Shown: one piece after another, positions 45,901 to 54,549 of the stretch
Layout: every line of letters begins with the position of its first letter
Position numbering within the stretch: the stretch's first letter is position 1
Virus record (IMG/VR): IMGVR_UViG_3300032323_001975
Location: 1-60,727 of that record
DNA from: a virus
DNA: 60,727 bases
Strand: one strand, 5' to 3'
Made by a program: the position numbers and the translations under genes
Notes under the pieces: model-generated
What the model saw: the letters and a program-made list of their open reading frames with translations, nothing else
What the model was told of the DNA's origin: nothing
Databases searched by the model: none

Positions 45901-46429
45901 TTGATGCCCCGGGCTTACCAACCACTTGTGAGGACAATAGCGACGCATTTATGATAGCTGTAAATTGCTCTAGCCAATTGGTATTTGTGTTATCGTTCCA
46001 ACTGATATTAGTGTTAGCTAGATTGTTTCCTAGACTATCAAATACAGATTCAGACGTACTAATATTTTCAAATTTTAAAAATCCAGATGCTGGAATACTT
46101 CTTTTAGGATTATAGCTTATTAACTTAGCTAATTTAAGGATGCTATCTCTTCTTTCAGCTGTGTCTAAAAAATTTTCTCGTGTATTTAAATCAGCTCTAA
46201 AAGATAAACTTTGACCTAAAAATGCTATTAGATCTATAAGTGCAATATATTCAGAACTTTCCGTAAAATCGTTAAAATCTTCTGGATAATAAGTACGCAA
46301 GTATTCGAGCATACTTTTTCGAAGTGTTTCAAAATCAAAACTTTGAAAATCCGCTTCTCTAAAAGTCTGATATATCTTGGTCCAATCTTGTTGAACTAAT
46401 AAACTAGTTTGTCTTGTTGTAATAGCCAT
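42968..46429 (-). CDS. gp6: Baseplate wedge protein gp6
   Basis: A 1153-residue gp6 homologue, the subunit that forms the baseplate wedge ring. The N-terminus (QQDWTKIYQTFREADFQSFD, LRTYYPEDFNDFTESSEYIA, AFLGQSLSFRADLNTREN) and C-terminus (FDINNWDFGETFYFSELSAY) are typical of marine T4-like gp6. It is much longer than T4 gp6 (660). An inserted segment near residues 515-640 holds GKAYKIVTAGTTDFIDLGAA and a Gly/Ser-rich stretch. That GTTDF-type module is, to my recollection, a widespread repeat in marine phage structural proteins. A late box lies 20 bases before the start. Confidence 0.88.
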   Translation of the reverse strand: MAITTRQTSLLVQQDWTKIYQTFREADFQSFDFETLRKSMLEYLRTYYPEDFNDFTESSEYIALIDLIAFLGQSLSFRADLNTRENFLDTAERRDSILKLAKLISYNPKRSIPASGFLKFENISTSESVFDSLGNNLANTNISWNDNTNTNWLEQFTAIINASLLSSQVVGKPGASNVINDVKTDEYTVNVLGGITPVYAFSASIAGVSYPIEVVSATSLNENYIYENDPRPGLGFNFLYKNDNQGNGSNNTGYFFYFKQGELKNLDFNITESLPNRLVNINFDNINNSDVWLYSLNSNGSADTLWTQVPSVNGINVIYNNSTEKNLYSVNTRANDQIDLVFGDGSFTNIPSGNFRLYYRVSNNLTYKITPDEMTAITIAIPYRSRAGRAETLTIRASLKYTVTNATARETLEEIRNKAPQQYYTQNRMITGEDYNILPYTTFNSILKVKAVNRSSSGISRYLDVVDATGKYSSTNIFAQDGIIYQEDQLDTETFQFTSSTEARFITINTLLPLIATKPTEHLYYDTATRQSPIGSSASASTILKGKAYKIVTAGTTDFIDLGAANNSVNTTFIASRNGSAGDGSGTIALLPSWTQTSSSGGRSTGTFNSPSYTFLKTGSLVKFIAPTGKYFDAQNQLQSGSPSTEFEKNYIWASIVSYNLPGSGPAILSIIVPTGSIISEIIPVFANDWTTGLINDIVNRMLSRKNFGIRYNIPTMTWTIIEEENLNKGSFSLTYAGDTSATGKDSSWFIKLEYQNQSYTAVSRGINYFFQSVRETRFYFDPDVRVYDSKTASTKVDKITLLRSNTLPDSSDSLYYSQEYKIWNRVIDADGYEDNRKILITFPDTNADEVPDDPDLFLRFVQPDTNPQNKLVFFELTTDEFSFQRYNPLPVNTVVITYPTQSLINLNKNNYALDTIFYAYSEDIFYTNSITGVVQTSQYIARTGRQNVYFRYEHNAPNNRRIDPSPNNLIDLYILTKDYANQYTSYIIDTSGSIPEPAAPNGNDLRTEYNSIENYKSISDNLIYNSAKFKPLFGNKADIALQAVFKVVKNPTVNISDNDIKTSVISAVNTYFDINNWDFGETFYFSELSAYLHSALSPNISSIIIVPADTSSNFGSLYQINAEPNEILISAATVDNVQIISAITAGQLNLGL

Positions 46430-46449
46430 ATTTTGTACCTAATATCATG

Positions 46450-46457
46450 TATTTATG
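46450..46457 (-). promoter_or_regulatory. Late promoter box CATAAATA
   Basis: On the minus strand CATAAATA lies in the 48-base gap between gp25 and gp6, 20 bases before the gp6 ATG. It would drive gp6, the giant gene and the collar fibre as one late transcript. Confidence 0.68.
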
Positions 46458-46477
46458 GTTAAAATAAACAGCTATTA

Positions 46478-46855
46478 TTATCTAGTTGTAATTTGGTTGC
46501 TTGTGCTATCAAACTGTAACAATAATCGATCTGAATAATTTTGAGGTAAAAATGTAAGATCAATTTGAAGTTGTATACCTTTGTCGTAGGTATCAATGAT
46601 CACGTTATCAACACGTAATCTTGGATCGTAAGAAACTACACGTTTAACATCTTCCACTATAGCATTTTGCACTTCTGTAGTCATAGGTTCATATAACATG
46701 TTCCAAATTAAACTTCCAAAATTTGGATTCATCAACTTCTCACCTTTTCTAATTGCAAAATGATTTAATAAATCTCTTTTCACAAGATCTATATCAACCA
46801 ATTTAAATTTTTTCTGTTGGTTTATAGTATTAAAGCCTTTGTATCTAATAGTCAT
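46478..46855 (-). CDS. gp25: Baseplate wedge protein gp25
   Basis: A 125-residue homologue of T4 gp25 (132), the small wedge subunit that helps start sheath polymerisation and is related to T6SS TssE. Diagnostic segments are LVKRDLLNHFAIRKGEKLMN, PNFGSLIWNMLYEP and VVSYDPRLRVDNV, the last in the place of the EPR motif. It lies between the putative hub gene at 46864 and gp6. The short gap before it holds no clear late box (CGTAAATA is one mismatch off). Confidence 0.92.
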   Translation of the reverse strand: MTIRYKGFNTINQQKKFKLVDIDLVKRDLLNHFAIRKGEKLMNPNFGSLIWNMLYEPMTTEVQNAIVEDVKRVVSYDPRLRVDNVIIDTYDKGIQLQIDLTFLPQNYSDRLLLQFDSTSNQITTR

Positions 46856-46863
46856 AATAGTAT

Positions 46864-48183
46864 TTACGTTGTTATGTCGGCTGCTAATGTCTGAACTGCA
46901 TATTTTCCTGCGTTATAATATTCGGCCGCACCACCTGTTCCCGTATCTCTCCAGTCTTTGGCTTTGTTTGCTGGTAGACTAGCAGCAAAGTCGCTGGCTG
47001 CTGCACTAAATTTGCTAACGTCGGCCTTAGCAGCAAGTTTACCAGCTATATCACTTTTGGCTACAGATTCAGCTGCTTTTACTGCTGCATTTTTTAATGA
47101 TCCTACTTGTGTGAGCGTTGTTAAATCTGTGGTTGTCCCTGTTTTAGCTGCGCCAGGAATACTACCTACGACTTTTTCTACGTTAGTTAACACAGAACCT
47201 AATTCAGTTTGTAAACTGGCGGTGGTTCCGGTTCCAGTAAATTCTAGTGCCTGTGTAGCACTATTTGTAAAGTCAGCCGCTGATCCTACTAATTGTGTAG
47301 GATCTCCTACTCCTAATGTGCCTATCAGCGATCCGGCAGATTGCAAACCGGCAGCCAAGCTTGGTTTAGCATCTTGGAAAAAATAAGATACAGCAATCAT
47401 GCCCCCAACGATTGCTTTACTATCGCCGTCACGTATAGCATTGCACTTAATTAAGGCTCTATATTGATCTACTATAAAACGCTGCATTATACGATCTTGA
47501 ACATTATTGTCAAATAAAAAATCATTGTCATTTTTTATTCCATCTTGTCCAGACCAATTTCCTGTTTTACTGTCTTTGTATCCATAGTTCATTAATGTTG
47601 TATTATGTACGGCATATCTTCCAAATTTTGGCGGTGAGTTATAATCTAGAGTCCAGGTTGTAGCTAAATATCCCAGTTGTACCATTAGAGCTTTTACTTC
47701 ACTTTGCAATAAAATAGGAATACTAGTTTTATCTTTAAGAAGAGCCACTCCGGTAGGTGCGTCGGCAATGTCTAAGTATTCTCTGGTAGCACCATTGGTA
47801 AAGTTTTGTTTAAGTGATTCTTCTATTCCTTTATTTTTTGATTTTCCTGCAGTGGTGGTCAAAGAACTTTGTACATTTCCTACTACACCAGAAATACTTG
47901 ATGCTACATTAGAAACAGTTCCTGCTATAGCTCCAGTTGCTATAGGTATTTGGCCATTGGCCAATGCCCCTATTGAAGATATACCAGCATTCATTGCATT
48001 TAAATTTGCACGATCTTGTGGACTTAGATTAGCTGTGTCTACTATTTGACTAGCATTAAAATTGCCACTTTCGACTGCTTGAAAAAAAGCAGTGCTTACC
48101 TTCACACCTTTTCTAACATTGGCGGCAATTTTAGGATCGCTAGCTGCAAGATTGTTAATATATTCAGTTACATTTACTGGCAT
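46864..48183 (-). CDS. Baseplate hub-associated protein, possibly lysozyme or transglycosylase-like
   Basis: A 439-residue protein with Ala/Ser/Thr-rich low-complexity flanks and a globular middle (residues about 140-270). That middle reads KALMVQLGYLATTWTLDY, KFGRYAVHNTTLMNYGY, then DFLFDNNVQDRIMQRFIV, an arrangement seen in transglycosylase-like domains of virion hub proteins. I cannot identify the catalytic residue with confidence. It lies two bases after gp5, whose homologue here lacks the T4 lysozyme domain, so this gene is a candidate for the wall-degrading function. It could also be only a structural linker. Confidence 0.5.
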   Translation of the reverse strand: MPVNVTEYINNLAASDPKIAANVRKGVKVSTAFFQAVESGNFNASQIVDTANLSPQDRANLNAMNAGISSIGALANGQIPIATGAIAGTVSNVASSISGVVGNVQSSLTTTAGKSKNKGIEESLKQNFTNGATREYLDIADAPTGVALLKDKTSIPILLQSEVKALMVQLGYLATTWTLDYNSPPKFGRYAVHNTTLMNYGYKDSKTGNWSGQDGIKNDNDFLFDNNVQDRIMQRFIVDQYRALIKCNAIRDGDSKAIVGGMIAVSYFFQDAKPSLAAGLQSAGSLIGTLGVGDPTQLVGSAADFTNSATQALEFTGTGTTASLQTELGSVLTNVEKVVGSIPGAAKTGTTTDLTTLTQVGSLKNAAVKAAESVAKSDIAGKLAAKADVSKFSAAASDFAASLPANKAKDWRDTGTGGAAEYYNAGKYAVQTLAADITT

Positions 48184-48184
48184 T

Positions 48185-49771
48185 TTATATTCCTGGAGAT
48201 TGTGTGCGTGGTGTTGCAGAATCTACCGTTCCGTCGCTAAACTTTTTGATTCCTGTTGCTCGATTCCATGGTTCATGAGTTGGCGTAAATGGTGCTATAC
48301 TTTCAAATTCGTTTTCATACTTAAACCATCTTCCTGTTTCATCATCTTTTCTTACATCTGTTTGCTTAAACATTATTAAGTTTGGATTAATTTCAGGCTG
48401 AGGTGGTGCTACTGGTGCAGTTGGCACTTTACCTGGAGTATTTAAATGTATTTGGCTACCAACAAGTTTAAGTTCTCCCGAAGTTTTCCAACCCCCGGTA
48501 CTTGAATAAACTGAAGTCTCTCCCGAAGTTTCCCAAGTTCCTGTTCCGGCTTTAATAGAAAATAGACTAGAACATTCCCAAGTTCCATTTATAGATCTTA
48601 CATTCATTTTACCGCCGGCTCTGATTCCAACTACACCAGCATTTACATTATAAATTGACGAGGCTGTCAACAAATGATTTTGTGTTTGAGTATGTATTGT
48701 AGATCCTGCAAACATTTGAATAGTATCACCAGCATGAATGTTTACATTAGCATCACTATGTAGATTTAAATCTTTTTGTGCTCTTACACTAACATTTCCG
48801 GCACCGTATATATTAATACTTCCATCAGGGGTAAGTTCCACCCAGCTAGTGCCTAAGCTATTACTAATATACATAACATTAGCAGTGTCGTGCATTATTA
48901 TTTGGTGGCCGCCGGCGCTACGTAGTCTTACTAAATTACTGTCGCCAAAAGCATCACCATCATCCATTACAAAAGTATGGCCACCTTTTCTATAGATTGG
49001 TAATAACTCAGCTGAGCCAACTTTATATTCACCAGCTTTTAATCTATTTTCAAAATCTGGTATTTCTGCTGTGTCAGGAAAAGGTCTTCCTGGACTACTG
49101 ATTCCTATTACACGGCTTGGTGTATCACGCTGACTGCTACTAGTTACTGTGCCTCTTAGAGGATCTGTATCTAGTCCCTGTTCAATAACAACGTTAGCCT
49201 GATATTTGTGAATAAGTTTAGGAGCAGTTGCAAAATTAGACTTGGTATCATTATCACCTGCCGACATATTCAACTCTGTGACAGGAAGATAACTGTCAAA
49301 TTCAGTGCGATTAAAAAATTCATCAGATACTATTATCTGTTGGTTATCAATCGGACGTCCAATTGCAGGAACCATTTGTTGTACTGGAGTATTAGGTACA
49401 CAGGCGAACCAGTAACCTCTACTAGGATCTCCCATTACAAAAGTTATTAAAACAAAGTTGTCTAAGTCAGGAGGTACAGCCCAGAATCCATATGTTTGTT
49501 TTTCTGCTCCATATACATCAATTTGTTCTGCACTAGTGCCTGTTGTGCTACCAAAATAAGGGCTAGCATAACTTATGGTATACCAGTTACTGGGATCATC
49601 TTCTTGTCCACCAAGATCAGGAATCCAAACTTGGACTCGTCCTAGTCTAGCCGGATCAACATTATTTTTTATTTTACCTATAAAAGGTCCAGAGTCTACA
49701 CGTACCCCTGGACTATTTTCTCTGGTTATCCAATCTGGTTGTTTACTTCCTGCACGTCGATCTGTTGCCAT
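48185..49771 (-). CDS. gp5: Baseplate central spike gp5-like protein (no lysozyme domain)
   Basis: A 528-residue spike protein. The N-terminal OB-fold domain reads SGPFIGKIKNNVDPARLGRV, VWIPDLGGQEDDPSNWYTIS and GFWAVPPDLDNFVLITFVMG. A long C-terminal beta-helix follows, with short repeated strands (SINIYGAGNVSVRAQKDLNL, DANVNIHAGDTIQMFAGS, AGGKMNVRSINGTWEC), the membrane-piercing needle. The lysozyme domain that T4 gp5 carries between the two is absent. The ribosome binding site GAGGAAA is well placed. It lies between a large virion gene and the possible transglycosylase-like gene. Confidence 0.85.
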   Translation of the reverse strand: MATDRRAGSKQPDWITRENSPGVRVDSGPFIGKIKNNVDPARLGRVQVWIPDLGGQEDDPSNWYTISYASPYFGSTTGTSAEQIDVYGAEKQTYGFWAVPPDLDNFVLITFVMGDPSRGYWFACVPNTPVQQMVPAIGRPIDNQQIIVSDEFFNRTEFDSYLPVTELNMSAGDNDTKSNFATAPKLIHKYQANVVIEQGLDTDPLRGTVTSSSQRDTPSRVIGISSPGRPFPDTAEIPDFENRLKAGEYKVGSAELLPIYRKGGHTFVMDDGDAFGDSNLVRLRSAGGHQIIMHDTANVMYISNSLGTSWVELTPDGSINIYGAGNVSVRAQKDLNLHSDANVNIHAGDTIQMFAGSTIHTQTQNHLLTASSIYNVNAGVVGIRAGGKMNVRSINGTWECSSLFSIKAGTGTWETSGETSVYSSTGGWKTSGELKLVGSQIHLNTPGKVPTAPVAPPQPEINPNLIMFKQTDVRKDDETGRWFKYENEFESIAPFTPTHEPWNRATGIKKFSDGTVDSATPRTQSPGI

Positions 49772-49783
49772 TTTTTCCTCGAT

Positions 49784-52700
49784 TTATAACTGACTTAGTT
49801 TTTGCTGTAGTTGTTCAATTGATTTTAATCCATCTGTTTTACGTTGAATCAATAATCCTTCTATTTCCCCAATATTAAAGTAAAGCGTCCCAGCAGATGT
49901 ATTTGTTAAATTTGATGCATCGGCTCGATTTTTAATATTGTTAAATGATTCAAAATATTGATTAAACTTTTGATCCCTTCTTTGCTTGATAGCAATTTCT
50001 TGGTCAATTTTTTCTTTAACTGATAGATTAGGATTTTCCCTCGCCGCAATAATCTCATTGTTAAAAGCGAGTGTATTTTGCGTAAGATCCGTTAGAGACA
50101 AACGTAATTCTTTCTGTAAAGCTGTTGTTCTTTCAATTTGTTCTACTAGTGTTAAACTAGTAGCACTACTAGAATTAGCGTTTTGTGTGGTGCTATCTAG
50201 TGCAGGTGCCGCTGCTACTGACTTATCACTTTCACGTGGAGTTCCTGCTCCTTGAGTGTCAGATACAGGATTAACATTTGTTGATGCTCCTGCTGATTTT
50301 AATTTTTCATCTACTTGCGGTAAATTTACTCCAGCTTCAGCTGGTAAGTTAGTGCCTGGCAGATCTGTTCCTGGTGTTCTTGATCCAACAACTGTTGCAT
50401 TAGTTGTCGAGGTGGCCAGATCCTCAATTGAGACTTGTTCGGCGGGCAATCTAATTAATTCTAAGATTTGTACAAACTGTCCGCGATTAAATTCGCTTTT
50501 GACTTTCATCACTCTGAATATACCGCTAAATGATCCATTGGTAGTTCTACCGTTAGTTAATATAATTTGTTTATTTGTGATACCAATACTATCATTGATA
50601 TCAATGGCATTTTTAATATTAATCTGTACATATACTTCTTCTTGGTCAAAAATAATTTGTTGAGTTTCTAAGTCAATTGGTGGAGTATTTGCAGTTATAT
50701 TTGAATTTACTAATTTTGTATAATCTGGACTCATTGGATTAACAAAAATTTCATCTTGTTTGATAAAAGCCGGATCCCCAACAATTTTCATACGCAAATT
50801 CAACATATCACCACGACTACTTGTGTATATACTATTAGTAAGACTAGCTACACTTGCATCTCTTGGATCTTGATTTCTATTGTTTTGTCCGGAATATCTT
50901 GTATTGTTAATAACTGCCACTGTGCTAATTGGTAAATCAGGAGGAGGTGGTCTTTTTTCTACCACCTGATTTGATGAATTTGGATTATTAAAAGAACTTC
51001 TAGTAACTTGGCCGTTGGTAATAGCCGACAAAACATTATTAGCTATTGGAGCTATTGCTGTTTGCATTTCTGGGCTGTAAGCACCTCCTGGCGCTTCGGG
51101 GTCAGCACCATCATAACTTCCTGAGGCTGTTTTATAATCCTGAAAAGCCGTGATCTGAGCAATGAAAGCAGAATTAAAATCAAAATCCAAGCTAATAATA
51201 TCTCGATTTAATCCAGTATAATAATAATCATATTTTCTTACACATTTTTTATTGCTAATAACTGTTTTTTTAAAATCAGGATGATATAAATTAGACGTTG
51301 TATAAGGAAGAATAGAATAAGTTACAACTTTACTGTAGGCATTTCTGGCCGCATCAAAATCTTTAAGATAAACTTGCGGAATAATTTTGTACCATGTTAA
51401 TGGTTGTGTTCTAGAAGTAACCTTACTGTTAGCACCTGAACCTTGTTCATTAGCACGTTGTCTTGCCTCTTCTTCTTGTTTTTTTGCTGTTTGTACTTGA
51501 GACTTGATATATTCGCTTGAGTTCATTACTCTCTCAATTAGTCCTAATACATTAGTGCCAGCATGAATATTAAACACACTTTTACTTTTAAAAAATTGAC
51601 TTGACCCATCAATAGTCAATGAATAATTACTATCTGCATCAGAAAACTCTGCCTTATCTGCATTAGTTTTATTTTCATCTACAATTAAACTATTTTTAAT
51701 ATCATCGTGAATGTTAAAAGCTACTAAAGATGGTGGTTGAGTAAACTTTGCTTTACCTTGCCCAACTAGACTTTTCATAAATTGGTTGTAGGCGTTAGGA
51801 AAACTCTTGACTTTATATATTTGACTAGCTTTTATTTTTTCTCTTAATCTTTGAATATCATCTTCTTCGAGTGTATCTCCTGTTGTTTGTTTAATCCTGA
51901 GAACCTCTTTATTAACAGCAGCATTTATTCTTTCTTCGCTAATTTTAGATTGATCAATAAACTCGTTAATTAATTCAGTGCTATCAAAATAGTCTCCTAC
52001 TGTAGTAGCAGTTACTTCCATGTTAATAGGAACGGCACTTACACTTTCAGAAAATGCTGTATGATTAAATGGTATGGCTCTAACATTATATTCTGTACCA
52101 CCGGATCCTGGTTTAATTTTCATTTCTGTAAATCTAATAGGAATACTCTTGGTATTGATTAATATACCGCTGTCACCAAGAGCACTATTTTTTTCAATTA
52201 CATTAGCTATAAAATCAATTTGCAATAGATACGGTTGTTCTACATAATTTTTACATGAAGCGGTTACATCACACGCCGACATAAGTCTATCTAATAGACT
52301 CATACCATATGGTTCAATGATATTAAATGCTATATCTACAGCATTACTGGCTTTTGTTCGTGCATTAAGTCCTACTATAGTTTCTATACTTAAATTTTCT
52401 ATAAAAAAATCTTCTAGGAAATCTGGATGTCTAATAGGACCATTTCCTGCAGTTTCTGCAAAAGCTCCTCCACTACTAATAAGAGCATATTTTGGTTTAA
52501 ACGTTTTTGGATTATCAACTAATTTTGTGTAATCTTCTGCGGTTAGCAAGAATAAGGTAATTCTATAGGTATAACTAGTATAATCATGTAGTTGATTGTA
52601 TTTTTCTACGTACGGTGTTTGTTTAGTTCCAATGGTATTAGTTTTTATAGCTTCTTTATCAAAATTAGATTCATCTCTTCGACTACCGCTTCCGCCAGAT

Positions 52701-53107
52701 AAAACTCCTCCTTGAGCGGCAAATATTTGTTGGTCAGTGGTTCCGTTATTTGCCGCAACAACTTTAGCGGATTCTGATTCATTTAATGAACTTTTTCCTG
52801 ATGTTGTGCCGTCTGGGTTTAGTGCTTCTTCTGCTGTTCTGGCCTGGGCGGCAGCAGTGCTATCGCCAGATCCAGGTATATCTTTTGGAGTATTATTATC
52901 TACTTGTTGTTCGGCTGTTTGTCCAGCAGCAGAATTTTGTGCAGACAACTGTACTTGTGTTTGATTTCTTTGTTCTTGTAGTGCATCTATTTCTCGTTGA
53001 AGAATCTCAGCATTATTGGTAAATCCAAGATTTTCTGCTGCTACTTTCCGTGATTCAAGAGCAGAAATTTTGCTGTCAATTTGAGATATCTGTTCTTGAT
53101 ATGCCAC
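49784..53107 (-). CDS. Large baseplate or tail structural protein with coiled-coil ends
   Basis: An 1107-residue protein. Residues 1-55 (QISQIDSKISALESRKVAAE, EIDALQEQRNQTQVQL) and about the last 100 (EQIERTTALQKELRLSLTDL) are predicted coiled coils. Between are Gln/Ser/Ala-rich linkers and globular parts, including HDYTSYTYRITLFLLTAEDY, NLSIETIVGLNARTKASN and PIRFTEMKIKPGSGGTEYNV. It lies between gp53 and gp5, where T4-like cyanophages carry a large uncharacterised structural protein. A hub role like gp27 is possible from position, but I see no decisive motif. Confidence 0.65.
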   Translation of the reverse strand: MAYQEQISQIDSKISALESRKVAAENLGFTNNAEILQREIDALQEQRNQTQVQLSAQNSAAGQTAEQQVDNNTPKDIPGSGDSTAAAQARTAEEALNPDGTTSGKSSLNESESAKVVAANNGTTDQQIFAAQGGVLSGGSGSRRDESNFDKEAIKTNTIGTKQTPYVEKYNQLHDYTSYTYRITLFLLTAEDYTKLVDNPKTFKPKYALISSGGAFAETAGNGPIRHPDFLEDFFIENLSIETIVGLNARTKASNAVDIAFNIIEPYGMSLLDRLMSACDVTASCKNYVEQPYLLQIDFIANVIEKNSALGDSGILINTKSIPIRFTEMKIKPGSGGTEYNVRAIPFNHTAFSESVSAVPINMEVTATTVGDYFDSTELINEFIDQSKISEERINAAVNKEVLRIKQTTGDTLEEDDIQRLREKIKASQIYKVKSFPNAYNQFMKSLVGQGKAKFTQPPSLVAFNIHDDIKNSLIVDENKTNADKAEFSDADSNYSLTIDGSSQFFKSKSVFNIHAGTNVLGLIERVMNSSEYIKSQVQTAKKQEEEARQRANEQGSGANSKVTSRTQPLTWYKIIPQVYLKDFDAARNAYSKVVTYSILPYTTSNLYHPDFKKTVISNKKCVRKYDYYYTGLNRDIISLDFDFNSAFIAQITAFQDYKTASGSYDGADPEAPGGAYSPEMQTAIAPIANNVLSAITNGQVTRSSFNNPNSSNQVVEKRPPPPDLPISTVAVINNTRYSGQNNRNQDPRDASVASLTNSIYTSSRGDMLNLRMKIVGDPAFIKQDEIFVNPMSPDYTKLVNSNITANTPPIDLETQQIIFDQEEVYVQINIKNAIDINDSIGITNKQIILTNGRTTNGSFSGIFRVMKVKSEFNRGQFVQILELIRLPAEQVSIEDLATSTTNATVVGSRTPGTDLPGTNLPAEAGVNLPQVDEKLKSAGASTNVNPVSDTQGAGTPRESDKSVAAAPALDSTTQNANSSSATSLTLVEQIERTTALQKELRLSLTDLTQNTLAFNNEIIAARENPNLSVKEKIDQEIAIKQRRDQKFNQYFESFNNIKNRADASNLTNTSAGTLYFNIGEIEGLLIQRKTDGLKSIEQLQQKLSQL

Positions 53108-53110
53108 CGA

Positions 53111-53416
53111 TTAGACCCCTAAATCTTGTTGCAGTGTAGTTTTTTTTGGCACATAAATTCTTACACCTGCACGAAAATCAAATAAAGGATCTTTAAGAAC
53201 GTTTGGATTACGCTGTGCAAACACCCACCACAATCTACTGTCTCCGTATAAATCAAAAGCCAACATGTCCGGTCTAAATTCATACACTTTATCAATTTCA
53301 TAAAGTACATCGTCGGCTAATTTAGTAATAGGTCTATTGACCATTAAATCTAAGAAAATACCAAATTTTTGTGTTTGAAAATATGGACTGCTAGATGAGT
53401 ATGTAACCTTGCTCAT
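53111..53416 (-). CDS. gp53: Baseplate wedge protein gp53
   Basis: A 101-residue homologue of the gp53 wedge subunit, which joins wedges into a closed baseplate. The family pattern is clear: YEFRPDMLAFDLYGDSRLWW, VFAQRNPNVLKDPLFDFRAG and VRIYVPKK, a LysM-like segment. It is shorter than T4 gp53 (196), in line with the compact marine versions. It overlaps the upstream gene by one base and precedes the large hub-region gene by three. Confidence 0.87.
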   Translation of the reverse strand: MSKVTYSSSSPYFQTQKFGIFLDLMVNRPITKLADDVLYEIDKVYEFRPDMLAFDLYGDSRLWWVFAQRNPNVLKDPLFDFRAGVRIYVPKKTTLQQDLGV

Positions 53417-54480
53417 TAAATCATTCCCTTACTAATTAAATCTCCTCTAGCAAATGCTGAATAATCAAATTCTCTTTGCATGTTTCTACTATAAACAGGT
53501 TGGAATGTTATTTGAAATTGACTAGCGGTTGGCACTCTGGTTTTATTAACCGGAGTTTGTGTAGTTGTAATTGTTCTTGGTGCATTAATTTTATTTGCTG
53601 CACCAAAATTTGCATTTTTTGACAGGGTGTCCCCGGCCGCTCCAAATACATTTATTTTTACACCATTGGTGCCAGGGACTGAAATTTCTGAAGATCTATT
53701 AGTGGTTATACTTTCGCCTGATACCGCAGTTTCAATATAATCTACATCAGATGGCATAGTATGACTAAAAGCAGTCACAACACAAGGAACATGTGGTAAA
53801 TAATGTGCACCATAGCCATCAAGATACACTATTGGTGGTGGTGCACCTTGATACTTTCCGCTTTTACCATAAAACATTTTGGTAGCAGCACGGAAAAAGT
53901 ACAAGGCAGCTAGAAAGTACGCACCTTCAGATGCGTTTTGAACAGTAAAATCTGCTGTTATGCTAATACTTTGAACAGCACTAGATTCATAAAAGTGATT
54001 GCTGTAGTTAGTATGTGTTAAATTTTGACTACTATATGTAGCAGTGTGATTTACTGTAACAGTAGGTACATATGGGAAAACAACACCCCCTGTTTCACGA
54101 AGAGGCGAAAGGATCCTAGCATTAGCATCATAATAAAGAATTCCGCTATTTACAGGAACACTTACACTGACTCTCCAATTGCCTGGATCTTTGGCTGTAC
54201 TGCCAAATTTTATATTACTGTCCCCCGGGTTCGGGTTTCCTCCGGAAATGCTACCGGCTATAGCTGTAAAAGTAGTTCCTCCCCCAATTGGGTCAAATCC
54301 CGCTCGAAGTTTTCTAACAAGTCCTGGGTCAAATGCAGTTCCACCTTTGCCAGAAGTAGCATTAGCTGCTTCAGGACCTGGATAAGGTTTATATGGCCCG
54401 TATTTAGAACGCCAAGCAGCTTCATCTGCATCTGTTCTTATATTAGTAGTATTACCTGTTCCGTCAACAACTACGCCCAT
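53416..54480 (-). CDS. gp48: Baseplate tail-tube cap protein, gp48-like
   Basis: A 354-residue protein (T4 gp48 is 364), first of the late virion operon. The N-terminal third is Gly/Pro/Asn-rich; the rest has beta-rich segments and the characteristic RAATKMFYGKSGKYQG, PPPIVYLDGYGAHYLPHVPC and TAFSHTMPSDVDYIET. That arrangement is typical of the tube-initiating baseplate protein in marine T4-likes; gp54 is the alternative. A late box lies 27 bases before the ATG. Confidence 0.65.
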   Translation of the reverse strand: MGVVVDGTGNTTNIRTDADEAAWRSKYGPYKPYPGPEAANATSGKGGTAFDPGLVRKLRAGFDPIGGGTTFTAIAGSISGGNPNPGDSNIKFGSTAKDPGNWRVSVSVPVNSGILYYDANARILSPLRETGGVVFPYVPTVTVNHTATYSSQNLTHTNYSNHFYESSAVQSISITADFTVQNASEGAYFLAALYFFRAATKMFYGKSGKYQGAPPPIVYLDGYGAHYLPHVPCVVTAFSHTMPSDVDYIETAVSGESITTNRSSEISVPGTNGVKINVFGAAGDTLSKNANFGAANKINAPRTITTTQTPVNKTRVPTASQFQITFQPVYSRNMQREFDYSAFARGDLISKGMI

Positions 54481-54495
54481 TTTTAAAAGATCCTC

Positions 54496-54524
54496 TTGTA
54501 ATTTTAGTATTTATTTGCTAAATT
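54496..54524 (+). promoter_or_regulatory. Weak sigma70-like promoter before gp55
   Basis: TTGTAA (54496-54501), 17 bases, TAAATT (54519-54524): four of six matches at each hexamer with good spacing, in the 69-base divergent gap. It would express gp55 rightwards while the late box on the other strand waits for gp55. Confidence 0.35.
54508..54515 (-). promoter_or_regulatory. Late promoter box AATAAATA
   Basis: On the minus strand AATAAATA lies 27 bases before the ATG of the gp48-like gene. It fits NATAAATA and heads the first late virion block (gp48-like through gp25). It overlaps the spacer of the weak rightward promoter, so the two directions may compete. Confidence 0.65.
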
Positions 54525-54549
54525 AACAGCATATTTAAAGGAAACAAAA

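Noticed and set aside
46856-46868. CGTAAATA before gp25
   Set aside because: One mismatch to the late box at a conserved position and it overlaps the end of the upstream gene; a real box already precedes the block at 54508.
49784-49800. TATAAATC on the minus strand before the gp5 gene, close to a late box
   Set aside because: It lies only about 12 bases before the ATG, inside the ribosome binding region, too close for a T4-type late promoter, and has a mismatch.
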